64,000 nt of DNA from Mermis nigrescens (Eukaryota; Nematoda; Enoplea; Mermithida; Mermithidae): NCBI GenBank assembly GCA_036768485.1, contig JAVLUZ010000142.1, positions 21,976,290 to 22,040,289 of the forward strand, read 5' to 3'. The position numbers and the translations under genes are program-made. A model generated the notes under the pieces. The model saw only the letters and a list, made by a program, of their open reading frames with translations, did no database searches and was not told the origin of the DNA. Positions 45,978 to 59,038 of the stretch are shown in pieces; the stretch's first letter is position 1; each line of letters begins with the position of its first letter.

Positions 45978-46075
45978 TAATCTGTTTTACACAACTTTGG
46001 ACACAAATTTTGAGAATTTCAAGGACAATAAGCCGACAGATTATGATAATTGTATGTACATATGTTAGACCAATC
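45978..46075 (+). mobile_element. TAGTCTGTTTCA MITE, left half only
   Basis: TAATCTGTTTTACACAACTTTGG through GACAATAAGCCGACAGATTATG, 250 bp after the gene's stop codon. Confidence 0.65.
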
Positions 46076-46221
46076 TTATAGTCATTTTTTGTCTACAAAG
46101 AAAGGCAGAAGCTTTGTGAAGACAAGTAAAACAGAAGATTGTCAGAATCACACAATTTTCATATTTTTATCATGATGATCAAGTCGAGTTTAGACCATTG
46201 TAGCAGATGAACAGTCATTTA

Positions 46222-46388
46222 TGGTCTGTTTCACATAAGTTCACGCTTGAATTCTAAGAATTTTCATCGACACGAAGCCGAGGGTTACGATAATTATGTA
46301 TCAGATCAATGCTATAATTGCAATCTGTCAGCTTATTGTCTCGGAGATGGTTTTAAAATTTATGACAGAACGTGTGTGAAACAGACTA
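46222..46388 (-). mobile_element. TAGTCTGTTTCA MITE, ~167 bp
   Basis: Begins TGGTCTGTTTCACATAAG and ends GTGTGTGAAACAGACTA, complete. Confidence 0.85.
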
Positions 46389-46408
46389 TAAGATAACTTA
46401 ACCTGCTA

Positions 46409-46572
46409 TAATCTGTTTTACGTAACTATGCATAAATTCTAAGAATTTTTATCGACAGTAAGCCGACGGGTCACGATAATTATATATCAGATCAAGCTAT
46501 AATCGCAATCTGTCGGCTCATTGTCGGAGATTAATTTTAAAACTTATGCCTAAACTTGTGTGAAACAGACTA
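46409..46572 (-). mobile_element. TAGTCTGTTTCA MITE, 164 bp
   Basis: Begins TAATCTGTTTTACGTAAC and ends CTTGTGTGAAACAGACTA, complete, with TA on its left. Confidence 0.85.
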
Positions 46573-47680
46573 TGAATTATAGTTTGTTTCACACAAGCTT
46601 GGGCATAAATTTTAAAAGTCAAGTCCCACAATAAGCCGACAGATTGCAATTATAGCATTGCTCATAGGTAGCGCGTACCTATAATATACTTGGACCCCCT
46701 AAAAAGTGATTCCCTCCTACAGCAACACTGGGACTTTTTTGTATTATGCGGTTATTAAGAAAAATTCGCTTCCGGTGTTTTGCATTGCATTCTCGTTTAA
46801 ATTGGTTTTTTTAATTGTAGACAATTAAGTAGGCTCTAAACGCAATTTGTATTCATTTTAAAGAGACTTATTTCTAAAGTTGTAGTTTAAAGAATCTGAG
46901 GGTGAAAAGCACATTTTAGTCGAGTTTTCGACTTGTTTACAGCTGCAAAATTCTTTGTATGAGAGCCCCAAAACCTATCTATGGAAATATACTACGGCTC
47001 AAGGGCTACCTTTGTCTTACCTGCAAACTTTCTTACACTCAAAGCGGAGTTATATCTAGGGGTTCAAACTTTACACGCTAGTGGATGATGTAAAAATCAG
47101 ATTTTGAGATTTTTCTGCCAACTTTTCTGCTTATAAGCCGGGACAAAGTTAGTAGAACAAAAAATAAAGCTCGATTTAATGGCTACACGTCGCAGCAAAT
47201 TGCGTTTAAAACCTAATATTGAGTTATTTATGGGGGTGTAAAGTTCGTAATTAGGGGTAAAAATGGGCGAAAAAAATACTTTTTCTCTCCCTATTTTAAT
47301 TGATAAATATCTCAAATATTTTGCGGAAAAGAAGTTTTGCACGTACAAACGTACTAAGATTAAAGGGCTACAAACTGGTTCAAACCGAATTTATTTACAC
47401 TCAATAGGGAGTTAGGTTCAGATTTTTGAGATTATTACAACGTCGATGATGGAAAAATACGTTTTCGCCTTTTTCTGTGCGCCACTTTCTCCATTTAGAA
47501 GTCAGGACAAGTTGAATAGAATAAAAATGAAGTACTTTTTAAGAAGTACACGTCACAGCAAATTGCGTTTATCTACATCAATATTGAGCTTTTACGGGAG
47601 GTGTAAAGTCAAAAATTGGGTGTGTTAAACATGTTTCTGAGTCGTTTTTTTCTGCCAACTTTCCGACTATGAGTCTGGAC

Positions 47681-47938
47681 CACACTCTGGGCGTGGGGGT
47701 ATGCAACCCCCGAGAAATCAAAATACCCCCCCCAGAAACCAAAATACTCCCCCCAGAATTCAATTTCTGGAAATTTTTTTCGTTTTTTTAGCAATTTTTT
47801 GATGCCAATGGATAGTGCTCGATGAGAAACGTCGAAAAATGGTGTTTTTTTGCCATACCACCATTTTTAAGGCCATTTTTTGACCTTCAAAAAATCTTGC
47901 ACCACCCCCCCCCAGAATTTTCTTGCTGCCCACGTATG
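47681..47938 (-). mobile_element. GTGGGC-family MITE flanked by GTCTGGAC
   Basis: Begins CACACTCTGGGCGTGGGGG and ends GCTGCCCACGTATG, 258 bp. Exact 8-bp duplication GTCTGGAC at 47673-47680 and 47939-47946. Copy A has the empty site (GAGTCTGGACATAATCTG, 23381). Confidence 0.95.
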
Positions 47939-48289
47939 GTCTGGACATGACCTCATGTCTAAAAATGTACCAGGAATCGAACGTGATTAGCTGGTTGGGT
48001 GCGTTTGTTCACACTCAACATTGGTGTAAAGTGGTTTGCATCTAATCATTTTTTATCATCAGGTCATTGTGGAGACTAAATTTTGTCATAAATGTTGATC
48101 GTAATATCAGAGTTATATCAGAATTATGAATCAGACAAAAATCCTCTCCACACTCTGTAGTTGTTTAAAGTTTACATTGCAAATTAACTTTAGTTCTAGA
48201 GCCTTGCGGGAGTTGAATTTTTTACAAAATGTTCTACGTATTACGTAACGTCAGAATCACGAATCCGACTTTATTTTCCTCGACACGTA

Positions 48290-48454
48290 TAGTCTGCTCC
48301 ACACAAGTTCGGTCATGAATTTTAAAACTATCTCCGACAATAAGCTGATAGATTGCGATTATAGCATTTGTCTGATATATAATTATCGTAACCCTCGGCT
48401 AACTGTCGATGAAAATTCTTAGAATTTGTGCTCGAAGTTATGTGAAACAGACTA
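48290..48454. mobile_element. 165-bp TAGTCTGTTTCA MITE inside copy B
   Basis: Begins TAGTCTGCTCCACACAAG and ends GTTATGTGAAACAGACTA. The copy A equivalent site (near 23990, CACCTAGTAGTTGTGCAAAG) lacks it. Confidence 0.9.
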
Positions 48455-48648
48455 GAGTAGTTGTATAAAATTTGCACTATTAATTTTCAAATTTATTTCA
48501 CTTCCAGAGCGTTGCAAAACGTGAATTTTTTCCAAAAATGTTCCGTAAGGTCAGGATTACGAATCTGACTATATTTTCTTTACACCCAGTAGTTATGTAT
48601 AGTTTACACTGAAAATTAAATTTTATTTTAAAACTTTGCAGAAGAATG

Positions 48649-48878
<230 letters not shown>

Positions 48879-48880
<2 letters not shown>

Positions 48881-49322
48881 TATCTTGAACGCCTAAAGCT
48901 TCTTAACCTGCCTTCTTTAGAACTTCGTCGTCTTCACATATGTCTATGTCTCATGTATCAAATTATTAATGGTTTATCTTGTATTGATGCTAATGAATTC
49001 TTCATTTTTAGTCAAGGCACTACCCGATCAGTTAACAGTCGTAAAGTTACACTACCAGTTGTCCGTTCCAATGCTCACCTCAACGATTTTTCGCAAAGAT
49101 ACCGAAAAATCTGGAACTCCTTACCTGATCAAATTGTCTCTTCTCCCAAAATCGGTTTGTTCAAAAAGAGCTCCTAAACATTGATTTTACAAATTTATTG
49201 TTGGGGCATACCTAGTTGTATCACTTTCGTGATCTGTGTATGTCCTTTTGTTCAGTCGCTATTTTATCATGTATTTGTGTTTTATCAATTTTCGTGTATT
49301 TTTCTGACAATAAACACTTTCT
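48879..49322 (+). pseudogene. 5'-truncated LINE 3' end
   Basis: Reads [50 protein letters not shown], then a frame loss at KKSS. The 3' tail GGGGCATACCTAGTTGTATC ... AATAAACACTTTC matches the element ending at 15903. The junction is directly in the AT microsatellite. Confidence 0.85.
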
Positions 49323-49573
49323 TCCTCTTATATAACGTCAGGATTACGAATCTAAGCGTAAGTGTTCTTTACACCAAATATTTGCGTAGTTTATGCTGAA
49401 CACCTTTTATCTATTTAAATAAGGTGAGGTTGTCTTGTTTAAACAAGATAATTCTGATGTTCAGAAGAATATTGTTTTCCGCGTTCTTGGACTGCTGTCA
49501 TTATTGTGGCATGTTACTGTATGTGTATACTGACTGACTTACTCAAATCATGCTAATTAAAAGAAGGGTACTG

Positions 49574-50120
49574 TAGTCTGTTTAATTTATTCGAGAGCTT
49601 TTTAGTCAATTCTTTTAAGGGCTACAGTAAGCGAAACGATACGAATTACTGTAATTCGGCAGATCAGCTTAGTGAGAGCGAGTGGCTGGAATTCTTCCAT
49701 TTTTAATGCACAAATCCGCCCATATGAATTTATTTTAGGCATTTAATCAGTGCTGGTACATACTACAGTAAGTGCGATAAATAAAAAGCTATCGGGTGTA
49801 ATCGAACCCGGTTGCTTCGACACGACAAGCATACGTTTTGCCACTGAGCTATGAGGGAGTTCGCGGCATTTCTTAACATTTTAGTCTATTGTCTTTAAAG
49901 TGTCAACTTAGGATAAGCTGAATGCACGATTTTTATCTGTAAGTTGATTAATATGCTGGAAGACGAGAATAAATTATGTCGCAAAAATGTTATTGAAAAA
50001 CCCTTCTCTGCTACGTAACTACAGTGAGATCTAGCGAACTACAGTAGATAAGAGAGGAGGGGTTACTGCAGCCTCAGAAAACATTCACTGAAAAAGCTCT
50101 CGGATAAATGAAAGAGACTA
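49574..50120. mobile_element. 547-bp tRNA-bearing TAGTCTGTTTCA MITE, second copy
   Basis: Begins TAGTCTGTTTAATTTATTCG and ends GGATAAATGAAAGAGACTA. Colinear with 26259-26807 throughout, including the tRNA-like block at 49793-49866 (minus). Confidence 0.9.
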
Positions 50121-50124
50121 TAAA

Positions 50125-52076
50125 TGCTCCGATGGAACAGAAAGACGAATATACTTGGATTGTGGATTATTACGGATGTTAAAGGAGGGGACTGGGAAAA
50201 ATCTACATATGTTTTTGCCTAAAGTCGCAAAATCTGCTAAAAATCAGACTTTCTCTAAGCAACGCGAAAATCGAAGTATATTCTGCGGCATCTGAAAAAG
50301 TGTAACCTTTAAATAATTTTCAATGCTTCACATAATAGTGTACAAACATAACTCAAGATGTTTACTTTTTGTGAATTGCTTGCAAGATGCAAGGCTGACT
50401 TGCTTCATATCGTAATTAATAGAAAACTAGCTGCAATCGGATTTAAAAGTGTTCTATTTTGTTATCATGAGCATTATAGCAAGCAAACCTGGCGTCCATT
50501 GATCAGTGCACCTAATCGTTGCGGGCATGCAAGTGTACCTATCTTAGGTAGCGCGTTAGCGCCTACTTATAATATACTTGGGTACCCCTAACACCTGTGC
50601 ATCCCCCTACAGCTATAACGGGACACTTCTGGAAGGTGCGGTTTTTTTTAAAAGAAAGATAATAAAAAATTCGCTGCCCGTGTTTTTTTGTTTTTCTCGA
50701 AACTCAAAACTGACTGTGTAAAGAAGGTGTAAAGTTTTTGTGTAACGTTATAACATAGAACAAATTTTGGGACCTTTTTGTCACGGCATGCGGACAACTG
50801 AGTATTGATGACTCGAACGCTTGAACAGCGTAGGATTATAGAGTGATGAATTCTACATATGACCATTATTTTGTTTTTTGAAATTCGCATTAGTTCTCGA
50901 ATGGCAGTGTAAAGAGTGCGAAAATCTGGGGTGAAAAAGCACTTTTTGGTCGAGTTTTCAACCTGCTTATGTCTGATACTAACTCCGGTTATGAGTTTTT
51001 TAAAATGTTTTCTGACAGAAATGTAGAGCGGACCAAGGGCTACATGTTACATATAAGCAAAGTCTTCTACGCTCTATGGTGAGTTAGATCCTGGGGTTTA
51101 AAGTTTAAACTCTAGTGGAATGTGTAAAAAAACGGATTTTAACTAAGATTTCTCTGCCAAATGTTTCCGCTTATGAAGGGTAAATTGAATACAGCAGTAA
51201 TAAAGCGCCTCTCAGGGGCTACACATCGCAGCAAACCGCATTTAAAAAACGCAATATTGAGTCATTTATGGGGTGTAAAGTTCGAAATCAGAGGTAAAAA
51301 TGGGCGAAAAAACACGTTTTTTCCGAATTTTGATTAATAAATCATACCAAATAATTTTTGCAAGAGAATTTGGGCACAAAGGAATGTACTACGATTTAAA
51401 AGCTACAAATTGTATCAAACCGAATTTCTTTAAACTCAATGGAGAGTTCGGTAAGGAATTTTAAAGTTTACAGTGTTCTAAATGATGGAAAATACGTTTT
51501 TGTTGCGTTTTTTTGTTCGCCACTTTCTCCGTCCAGAAGTCGGGATAAGTCCAATAGAATAAAAATAAAGTGCTTTATATCGGGTGCATGTCAAAGCAAA
51601 TTGTCTACAGAAGCGACTGTTCACTAGGTAATAGTTTTGAAAAATGAGCTTGTTAAGCGAGAGTTGTAAACCAAGAGAAACTTAAAGTTTAAACATACCA
51701 TTAAATTATGAAGAGAATTATAAAAGATTTTAAACTATAAGAAAATGAAAAAGTATTTTCCATCATTTAGCTCTCGGATAAATGAAACAGACTATAACTT
51801 GCTGCTTCTTCAATAATTCTTTGGTTCAATAGTTTATTTCAAGCTGTTGGCTGCAGAATATATATACTTCATTTTTTGCGTTTTTTTGGTTCAATAGTTT
51901 ATTTCAAGCTGTTGGCCGCAGAATATATGTACTTCATTTTTTGCGTTACCTAGAGAAAGTCTGATTTTTAGCAGATTTTGCAACTTAGGTAGCTTTTTCT
52001 TAGTCCCCTGCTTTTACATCCTTAATAATCCACAATCCAAGTATTGTTCCTCCATCGGAGCATTTTTCTTTGCTTT
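50125..52076. mobile_element. Foldback element, second copy, split by a body fragment
   Basis: Left arm 50125-50300 and right arm 51930-52076 are inverted repeats matching 24291-25038. The centre carries an open frame at 50358-50591 (MFTFCELLARCKADLLHIVI...). Interrupted from ~50540 by a TAGGTAGCGC... GTGTAAAGT fragment to ~51795. A 62-bp direct repeat (TTTGGTTCAATAGTTTATTT...) sits at 51830-51950. Confidence 0.65.
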
Positions 52077-52476
52077 TGGTATATAATTGTAAAGTGAGGC
52101 GGCACTTTTACGCTCATCGAGCACCGAGCTATTTTTAGCTCTTCTTTCTGCGCTCCAGCCCGTAGCTTTAATGCTTCATCTCTAGATGAACTAGTGCAAT
52201 TTCTCTTTCGGTTGAGCGCTGGTTCGGCTCGCACAAGCGACCGATCACTGGCCCGTAGCAGCACTCAAGCTGCCCAGTAGGACTCTAAATAATTATCGTA
52301 ATCCGTCGGCTTTCTTCTGAGAGAATTCTTAAAATTGATGCCCAAAGTTATGTGAAACATACTTTAGTAAGAGCATTAATAGGTACATTTCACTTCGTTG
52401 CCGCGCTCAACACTGTTTGAGTTTTTATAACGAAAAATAACGCAGTAAGTAAAGTAGATGCGCCGGATAATCTTTG

Positions 52477-52576
52477 NNNNNNNNNNNNNNNNNNNNNNNN
52501 NNNNNNNNNNNNNNNNNNNNNNNNNNNNNNNNNNNNNNNNNNNNNNNNNNNNNNNNNNNNNNNNNNNNNNNNNNNN
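52477..52576. other. Assembly gap (100 N)
   Basis: Exactly 100 N; size is probably nominal. Order across it is not proven by sequence. Confidence 1.
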
Positions 52577-52790
52577 CACTATCTACATTTGTTATCGCTA
52601 TTTGTTATTTTTTTCATTCTTTTAGTTTAGTTTTTTCACGTTCGCTCAGGATGAGGCATTGCAAACGCCAGAGTAGAGGGCGTTGCGAGACGCCAGAGAG
52701 CCGAGTTGTAGAAGCGCTAAGCAGGCGCTAGCGTTGATTATTGTACCCCCCGAAAAAATTCTCCACTGCGTTTCAAATTTTTTTCTATAT

Positions 52791-53338
52791 GTGGGGAGTG
52801 TAACTGTGAGAGTTACACGCTTATGAACTTGCCTTAGCAGTTCGCGGTAGCCACTCACATAGCCAATACTAGTAGCTATCTACGATAGTGTACTGTGGGC
52901 TATGCCTTCGGTCTTCCCACTTTTTCCCCAATTTTCAATAATAAAAAACATTAAGATACTTGTCCAGGTAACATAGAGTTAAGTATATGATAATAGTAAT
53001 TGTTTAATGCATTACCGCTTACTGTGTTCTAGAACATTCGTTGTGATTTAAAAGTGTTCCAGTATTATGTTAATTTGACGTTTGTTTATTTTACTGTAAT
53101 GGTCCTACATGGCCATCATGGTTAGTGTGGTTGGCAGGCATGTACGATTGTATAGTGGAGTACCTTTTCGTTTTCTCTTTTGCGTTATTTGTTGTCCGGC
53201 AATTAGGCCGTGTATTCAGCGTTTGAAATAAATTGGAGAAAACCTACCCAGGGGTTTCGGATATACCGAGGGTAAGGTCGGAATTTCCCTACGTCGAGGA
53301 TTTCGACTCTTCTGAGTGGACGGATAGGTAAATTCCAT
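52791..53338 (+). mobile_element. Possible solo LTR
   Basis: TGTGGGGAGTGTAACTGTGA starts with a perfect hairpin (GTGTAACT/AGTTACAC), and an AATAAA lies at 53227. A CA|TATG end near 53338 would give a weak 4-bp flank match. No primer-binding site or internal region was seen, so this is tentative. Confidence 0.25.
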
Positions 53339-53870
53339 ATGATTGCTTATTTTGCTCGAAAACCTTAATTCTTTTCTCAAACCTAAAATTGATCAAAAAA
53401 TATTATTTAATCTTTAGGGATGATTGATCAGTGTAGAGCTCGTTGTTGTTGTTTTCTAAGTCTATTGTGCTACACGTATTAGGAACCAATAAACATTTCG
53501 GATCAAGCCTAACCAGAAAATAAGTTTAATAATCAACTTGAGCCTTGAGATGAGGTCAACTGACCTCCGCGGCAATTCCGAGACTAGGTAGGTAGCCTAA
53601 GGTCTAAGGGCGTAGCTGCTGAGATCACCCGGACCAGAAGCGGTCAGCAATTTTAGGGACTGAGGGGATCAAAGCCGTAAGGTCTGTGAGGGTCCAAGGA
53701 TCGAAGCGATCCCAGGTTAAGCAATCGGGGCCAGCGCTAAGTGCAGATCTAAGTACCTACGTACCTAAGTAAGTCTCGAAGGCAAATACACCCGTCCTAT
53801 GTTTATTCTTTGTAGACATAGGGCGGCCCTGTATTTACAGTCTTTTACTCAACTTCAATCATTATTTAGG
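53339..53870. other. No gene recognised
   Basis: Includes a GATCGAAGCGATCCCAGG-type GC-richer block and GTACCTACGTACCTAAG repeats. Confidence 0.35.
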
Positions 53871-53871
53871 C

Positions 53872-54159
53872 ATGCAGAATAGTGAATTACTAAGGAAATT
53901 TTTCATGATCTTTCGTTTTCTGTACGTTGATGGAATTGCTGATGCGTTCGAATCACATTACTGTGTAGGAAGTTTCGAGAATTTTAAAACAGGCTATGTA
54001 AATATGTCCATGCGTGTACAGTATTTCCTCCCACTAACAGTACCTAACTGCTATGCTTTGTACAAAATTAGCGATATCTCAAAAAATGAGATGGATTCAA
54101 CGTATTCTCCCTATGTCAGTCAGCGATACCGTCGGCAAAAGTTTCGGTATCACCCATAA
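53872..54159 (+). other. Candidate orphan exon or frame
   Basis: 95 codons open after a plausible acceptor (CATTATTTAG|GC, ATG at 53872). The protein-like stretch FMIFRFLYVDGIADAFESHY continues to YVSQRYRRQKFRYHP. No domain recognised. It may be a decayed TE frame. Confidence 0.2.
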
Positions 54160-54329
54160 AAGCAGACTGTCGTCGAAGGGGCTAACCCATACAGCAGTCT
54201 GGATTCGTCATCGTCAGATTTTGGACGAGATAGTGTGATTTTTTGTAACACGTACTGCCGATTGCGCCTTTATCATTGTAATTTTATTATTACTGTATTT
54301 TCTACTAGATACTCGCGTACAATGTTTCC

Positions 54330-54445
54330 ATATCCGCTTCCGGGTTGGCTTTTTGACCCGCACCCGACCCGCAATAGTCAGGGTAGCAGCTTACCCGCAG
54401 GGTCAAGCCCGCAGCCCGCGCATGTCAGAGGTCTGGGGCGAATTC
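54330..54445. mobile_element. Element end with GACCCG subterminal repeats (fragment)
   Basis: CCGGGTTGGC, GACCCGCACCCGACCCGC and CCCGCAGGGTCAAGCCCGC cluster here. A related block is at 63690-63760. Confidence 0.4.
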
Positions 54446-54522
54446 TAGAATAGCTCCATGTTCCAGATTTAAAAAACAGCGTTTTTATGCGATTCCAAGC
54501 AGGTATCATTATAACATACCTA

Positions 54523-54622
54523 AAAGTTGAAAAAACAGACGGAAAAGCATTTGATTGAAGAAAAAATTTCAAAAAATTTCATTTTCTAACTTTCATTTCC
54601 GTCTGTTTTTTTCAACTTTTTT
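54523..54622. repeat. Foldback with 24-bp arms
   Basis: AAAAGTTGAAAAAACAGACG pairs with CGTCTGTTTTTTTCAACTTT around a ~50-bp centre. Confidence 0.8.
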
Positions 54623-54740
54623 ATATTCAAAATTCCGGAAAATATTCGTAATTACTGATTTTTCAATTTCTTACAAAACAGCCGTTTTTCGGGTTTCTAA
54701 TCATTGCGAGCATCACTAGAAACCCTCAACTGGCCGCGGA

Positions 54741-54817
54741 AACCAAGTTTTGATATGCAAATTAGCCTGATTTGCATAGTATGCAAATTAGGCTGATTTG
54801 CATATTGCAAACTTGGT
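54741..54817. repeat. Palindrome of TATGCAAATTAG units
   Basis: AACCAAGTTTTG ATATGCAAATTAGCC is mirrored by GGCTGATTTGCATAT TGCAAACTTGGTT, giving a near-perfect hairpin with ATTTGCAT octamer-like units. Confidence 0.75.
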
Positions 54818-54882
54818 TCAGGGCATGTCTTGGATTCATAGTGCTGCTCCTGATGATTAGAAGCCTAAAAAGCGCTGTTTGA

Positions 54883-55020
54883 GGCTTCAGATTGGTGTCA
54901 GGGGATGATCTAAGCCTAAGCCAAAGATGGGGCAAAAATTGCTTCGCTCGCTTCGCTCGCTCCGCAATTTTTGCCCCATCTGACTCAGGCTACATCATCC
55001 CCTGGCACCAATTTGAAGGC
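54883..55020. mobile_element. Palindromic MITE (TTGGTGCCAGGGGATGAT family)
   Basis: Arms ATTGGTGTCAGGGGATGATC... and ...CATCATCCCCTGGCACCAAT enclose AGATGGGGCAAAAATTGC/GCAATTTTTGCCCCATCT and a GCTTCGCTCGCTTCGCTCGC loop. Same family as the host at 56843. Confidence 0.85.
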
Positions 55021-55262
55021 ACATAACTAAGCCTAAGCCTAAGCCAGTGCTAAGCTCAACTTAATGATTAAGAAATCATGTTGTTTACACCACTCACTAT
55101 TCTAATCCTCCAGTTCTTCGGGCCTTTGTCACAATTATCAATTAGCGTAGTGCGATTGGAGCATCAAGTTGAGTGAAATCAGTAGTAGTATAGATTTTCG
55201 GGCGCGGATAAAAAAACCGGAATGTTCTAGCTGCTAATCTGTTGAAAATATGATATAGTTAA

Positions 55263-55427
55263 GGGGCAGCAGAATTTGTGGTATTGGCCGAAATTGACGA
55301 ATCCAAGGACTTTCTATATGGGTATACTCGAATTCTCAAAGAATGCTTGCTGGCAAAAGCACACTCAAACTCGTGCTGGCCGTCGGTGCCTTCCGCTTCT
55401 TCACTTGTACATGTGCCCACCACATAG
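55263..55427 (+). other. Candidate short open frame, both strands open
   Basis: The plus frame reads GAAEFVVLAEIDESKDFLYG and continues 34 codons to TAG at 55425. The complementary strand is open too (67 codons from 55462). Composition is protein-like, but no domain is recognised. Confidence 0.2.
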
Positions 55428-55896
55428 CGATTCCTTACATATTCACCCGTCAGTTCGTACATTGTATAAACTTTAACAATGCGCGCGGGAGCATTGCATC
55501 TTCCTTTTATAGGTCATTTTTCCTGTCATGCTAGAAAATTTAGCGCGAATCAATTTGATTCGCTGTTGATGGATTTCGCAGAGGTCTAAAAAAAGATAAG
55601 TTTTGCGCTTTTTCCTACCAATCGCACATCAGTCTCTTAAATGTTGTCCAATCCCATCGTCGCCTGTGGTGAATATAGAAAGTAGTTCGATTTCTGTGAT
55701 ACAGTAATATTTGTGATTAGATAATTTTCATAAAGGAAGGTACTTGATCAAATGCGTTAAGGCTTTACTAAAATCAGTAACAAGACCAAACTTGTGTTCA
55801 ACAAATTTTTACTAATACCATATTCTATCGTTTCTATAAGTACATTCCTCCCTAATGTTTATGTCCCTCCTACATCCGTACCAATCATTTCGGATC

Positions 55897-56565
55897 ATGT
55901 AATCGTCTGTTTCATTGAACTTTGAATGTCCCTTATTTATCCGGACAAAACTATTGGGGTTGAAAATTACCTCCCTCATAATTTTATGTAAATGTCCTTT
56001 AAACTAATGCGGTAAACGTGATATTCTACAGTATAATGAGTTACAAGGAGTCAAACACATCCGCCTAATGGTGTTATCAATTACCTACTTCATGTTTATA
56101 TGTAAATGTCCTTTAAACCTATGCTATTTACTTTATATTCTACAGTATAATGAGTTCCAAGCAGTAAAACACATCCGCATGTCTGTTTTTTATTCCATCT
56201 AGTCTGTTTCATTGTGCTTTGAACGTCACACATTTACCCGCACACACCTAATGGGGGTATAAATTACATGGTGTTATCAATTACCTACTTCATGATTTTA
56301 TGTAAATGTCCTTTAAACTTATTCTATTTACTTTATATTCTACAGTATAATGAAACACATCTGCAGGTCTGTTTTTTATTCCATATAGTCTGTTTCATTG
56401 TACTTTGAACGTCCCACATTTACCCGCACCCACCTCATGGGGGTAAAAATTACCTACTTCCTGGTCCTTTACACTAATGTAGTAAACATGATATGTTACA
56501 GTATAATGAGTTATGAGGAGTCAAACACATCCGCATGTCTCTTTATTATTCCAAATAAACTTATC
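55897..56565 (+). repeat. Tandem ~180-200 bp repeats with TAGTCTGTTTCATTG ends
   Basis: GTCTGTTTCATTG, TTTGAACGTCCCACATTTAC, ATGTAAATGTCCTTTAAAC and ATTCTACAGTATAATGAGTT recur three to four times in order, consistent with tandem MITE copies. Confidence 0.75.
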
Positions 56566-57299
56566 ACATGACTAATTGGTTCAGGATCGCTTCACTCTTT
56601 CTCTAATTCTGCTTCGCCTTTCCTCTGTCATATTTCCATCAGCTTTGCAGCTTGAACGTTCCGGTTTTCTTTCCGCGGCTGCCACTTGGCTGGTCTTCGT
56701 TTGTTCTAACACCTCTATGCTTCTCCAATCGCGGTTCGCTGGTTCCGAAACTCATTTTTCTCGAATGATACCCAAAATTCCTACTTGAATTCGCATTAAA
56801 ACGCTATTCTAACCTTAATCAAAATTATCTTTGAGCTCTGTGCGGCTGCAGGTTGGTGCCAGCGGATGATCTAAGCCTAAGAAAAAGATGGGGCGAAAAT
56901 TGCGAAGCGAGCGAAGCAATTTCCGCCAGGGTTGGAAAAAACCAAAGTTTGAAAATTTCCGATATTTTGGTTTTTTGGTTTTTTATGGTTTTTTATGGTT
57001 TTTTTAATGGTTTTTTTATGGTTTTTATGGTTTTTTATGGTTTTTTAATGGTTAAATTTTGGTTTTTATATCTTAGTCGTGAGCATAAGTGTTTAAATGC
57101 TTGATTATAATTAAAAACCACTAAATTAAAGAACAGGCATGAGTTGCCTAACCAATTATTCAGGAAAAATAACAAGTGAACAATTTCAAATTTATTCAGT
57201 AGAATAAACGGCAACATTAAGAATCATTTTCTTCTTGTTAATTTTCATCGCTAGAAATATCTAGGGTCGTTCCTTCGAGTTGGTTTATATTGCTTTTCA

Positions 57300-57478
57300 C
57301 AAATTTCAGATTTTGACAGTGTCGGGTGCCAGCTGATTACGCAGCTTTAAGTGAACAAATCCGAACGTCGAAAAATTTCAATTTTTAGTGCTATTTTTGG
57401 CCGTTTTTGGCCTTTTTGGCATTGCCCCCCCAAATAAGTTGGTCCCCCCAAAATTGGAGGGTCAGCTACGTGCCTGGA
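57300..57478. mobile_element. MITE fragment related to 18983
   Basis: The right end GGTCAGCTACGTGCCTGG and internal GGTCCCCCCAAAATTGG match the 18983-19153 family; the left end is unclear. Confidence 0.45.
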
Positions 57479-58194
57479 TCATCATTACATAATACGATTA
57501 TAATTACGTCTCTCTTACAAAAAAAAGCTTATAGTTGTTATTAGTGATCGACCGGGGCCCCGGCCCCGGCCCCGGCAATCCCCGGCCATTTTTCAGCATC
57601 CCCGGCCCCGGCCGGGGCAAGGTCAAAAAATGGCCGGGGCCGGGAAAAAATTTAGTGTAATTCGTATTTTGTACAGGCTGTGATACTGGCACTTATTTAT
57701 CAATGAGCAAGTGTTAATTTTGAGAACTGTACTGATTAGACCATATGTATACTTACTTAGTCCTTGTCATAAGTTTTCTACTGTGTATAAATGAGCTTTT
57801 AATGAATGAATGTTCAGGAAAATCTGCATATTTTCGATTCCTCCACTTAACTTATTTAAACTAAATGCTACTTTTAACTCATTCATTCATAGCTATGGCT
57901 AAAAGATTTAGAGTTGACAAATACGTTCTATTTCTAGTTAGAAATTGTACGTTTTTAACAAACTATTTCTAAAAAAAACACTTTTACATTCATTTGAATG
58001 GGAACCGTGTGCTTTAAAACGCGTTTCCTGTGTAATAGTTATTAGGACCGAGGTTAATTATAGGCGAATATAAACTACGCTGCAGAATTGCGTCCGATCC
58101 GATAAACTAAATATGTCTCAAATAGTTTCCTAGGGTCCAGAGTTGAGGGAGGGGTGAAATCCCAAATTGGAGGACCAGAAAATTAGTGGCAAAA

Positions 58195-58975
58195 CAGGGT
58201 CTTTTGACTTTTAATTGTATATTTTAGCTAATTTCTGAGTTTCTAACGCCAAGAATTACTAAAATTGTTTCAAAACGGCGCGAAGCGCCTAAAAATTTGA
58301 CATTTCTGCATTCTAAATTTAAATTTTGCCATTTAAAAGATGTATAGGACAGACAATTTTTCATATCGGAGGGAAATGCCGAAAAATTTTTGGAATTTTA
58401 TACCTTTTTACAGTTTTTATCTTCCCAAAAATCTTTGTACATGTACAAAGATAGTCCTGGTCTTTGTACATCGGGAAAAATCTTTGGCGAATACAAAAAA
58501 CACTCTTTTGTACATGCAAATTTTTGTATACTTTAATATGGTACAGTAACGATTTCAGTGTGGTAGTAGAACATAGTTTTTCGACCTTTAGTAGTGTATT
58601 TGGCTAATTTTTGGGTTCCTGAATATTTGACATTTTTCCATTTTTCCATTCTAAGCGCAGTGTTGCTTATTACAAGATTTAATTCGCATATTACAATTTT
58701 TGTAATATTTCTCATTTTTGTAGTACAAGTTGTTTTAGCTTTCTCAGTCGAGTTTTATGTGTGAATTCCATCAGAAGCTCATAAAAATTTCGGCACTTCG
58801 CGCCGAACTATCAACTAAATTCAGGCCGAATTATCACATTTAGAAGCACGGTCTTTTTGTATTCGGGGAAGATTTTTGCTGATGTACATAGACGTTTCAG
58901 GACCGTCTTTGTACATGTACAAAGATTTTTGAAGAACAAAAACTGTAAAAAGGTGTAGAATTCCTTATTGAAAAT
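58195..58975. mobile_element. GTACAAAG-family element
   Basis: Contains GCTAATTTCTGAGTTTC, GGCGCGAAGCGCC, TCTTTGTACATGTACAAAGA (twice) and ACAAAAAACACT in family order. Termini not resolved. Confidence 0.65.
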
Positions 58976-59000
58976 TCTACCATTTTAAAGATTTTCAAAG

Positions 59001-59038
59001 GGGGGTAAGCGGCTGCAAAAATGGAGCCGCTTACCCCC
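59001..59038. repeat. Perfect 14-bp hairpin
   Basis: GGGGGTAAGCGGCT pairs with AGCCGCTTACCCCC around a 10-nt loop. Confidence 0.85.

Noticed and set aside
53160..53760. rRNA or snRNA-like block after the gap
   Set aside because: Some GC-rich, structured-looking runs, but no recognisable conserved rRNA or snRNA signature.
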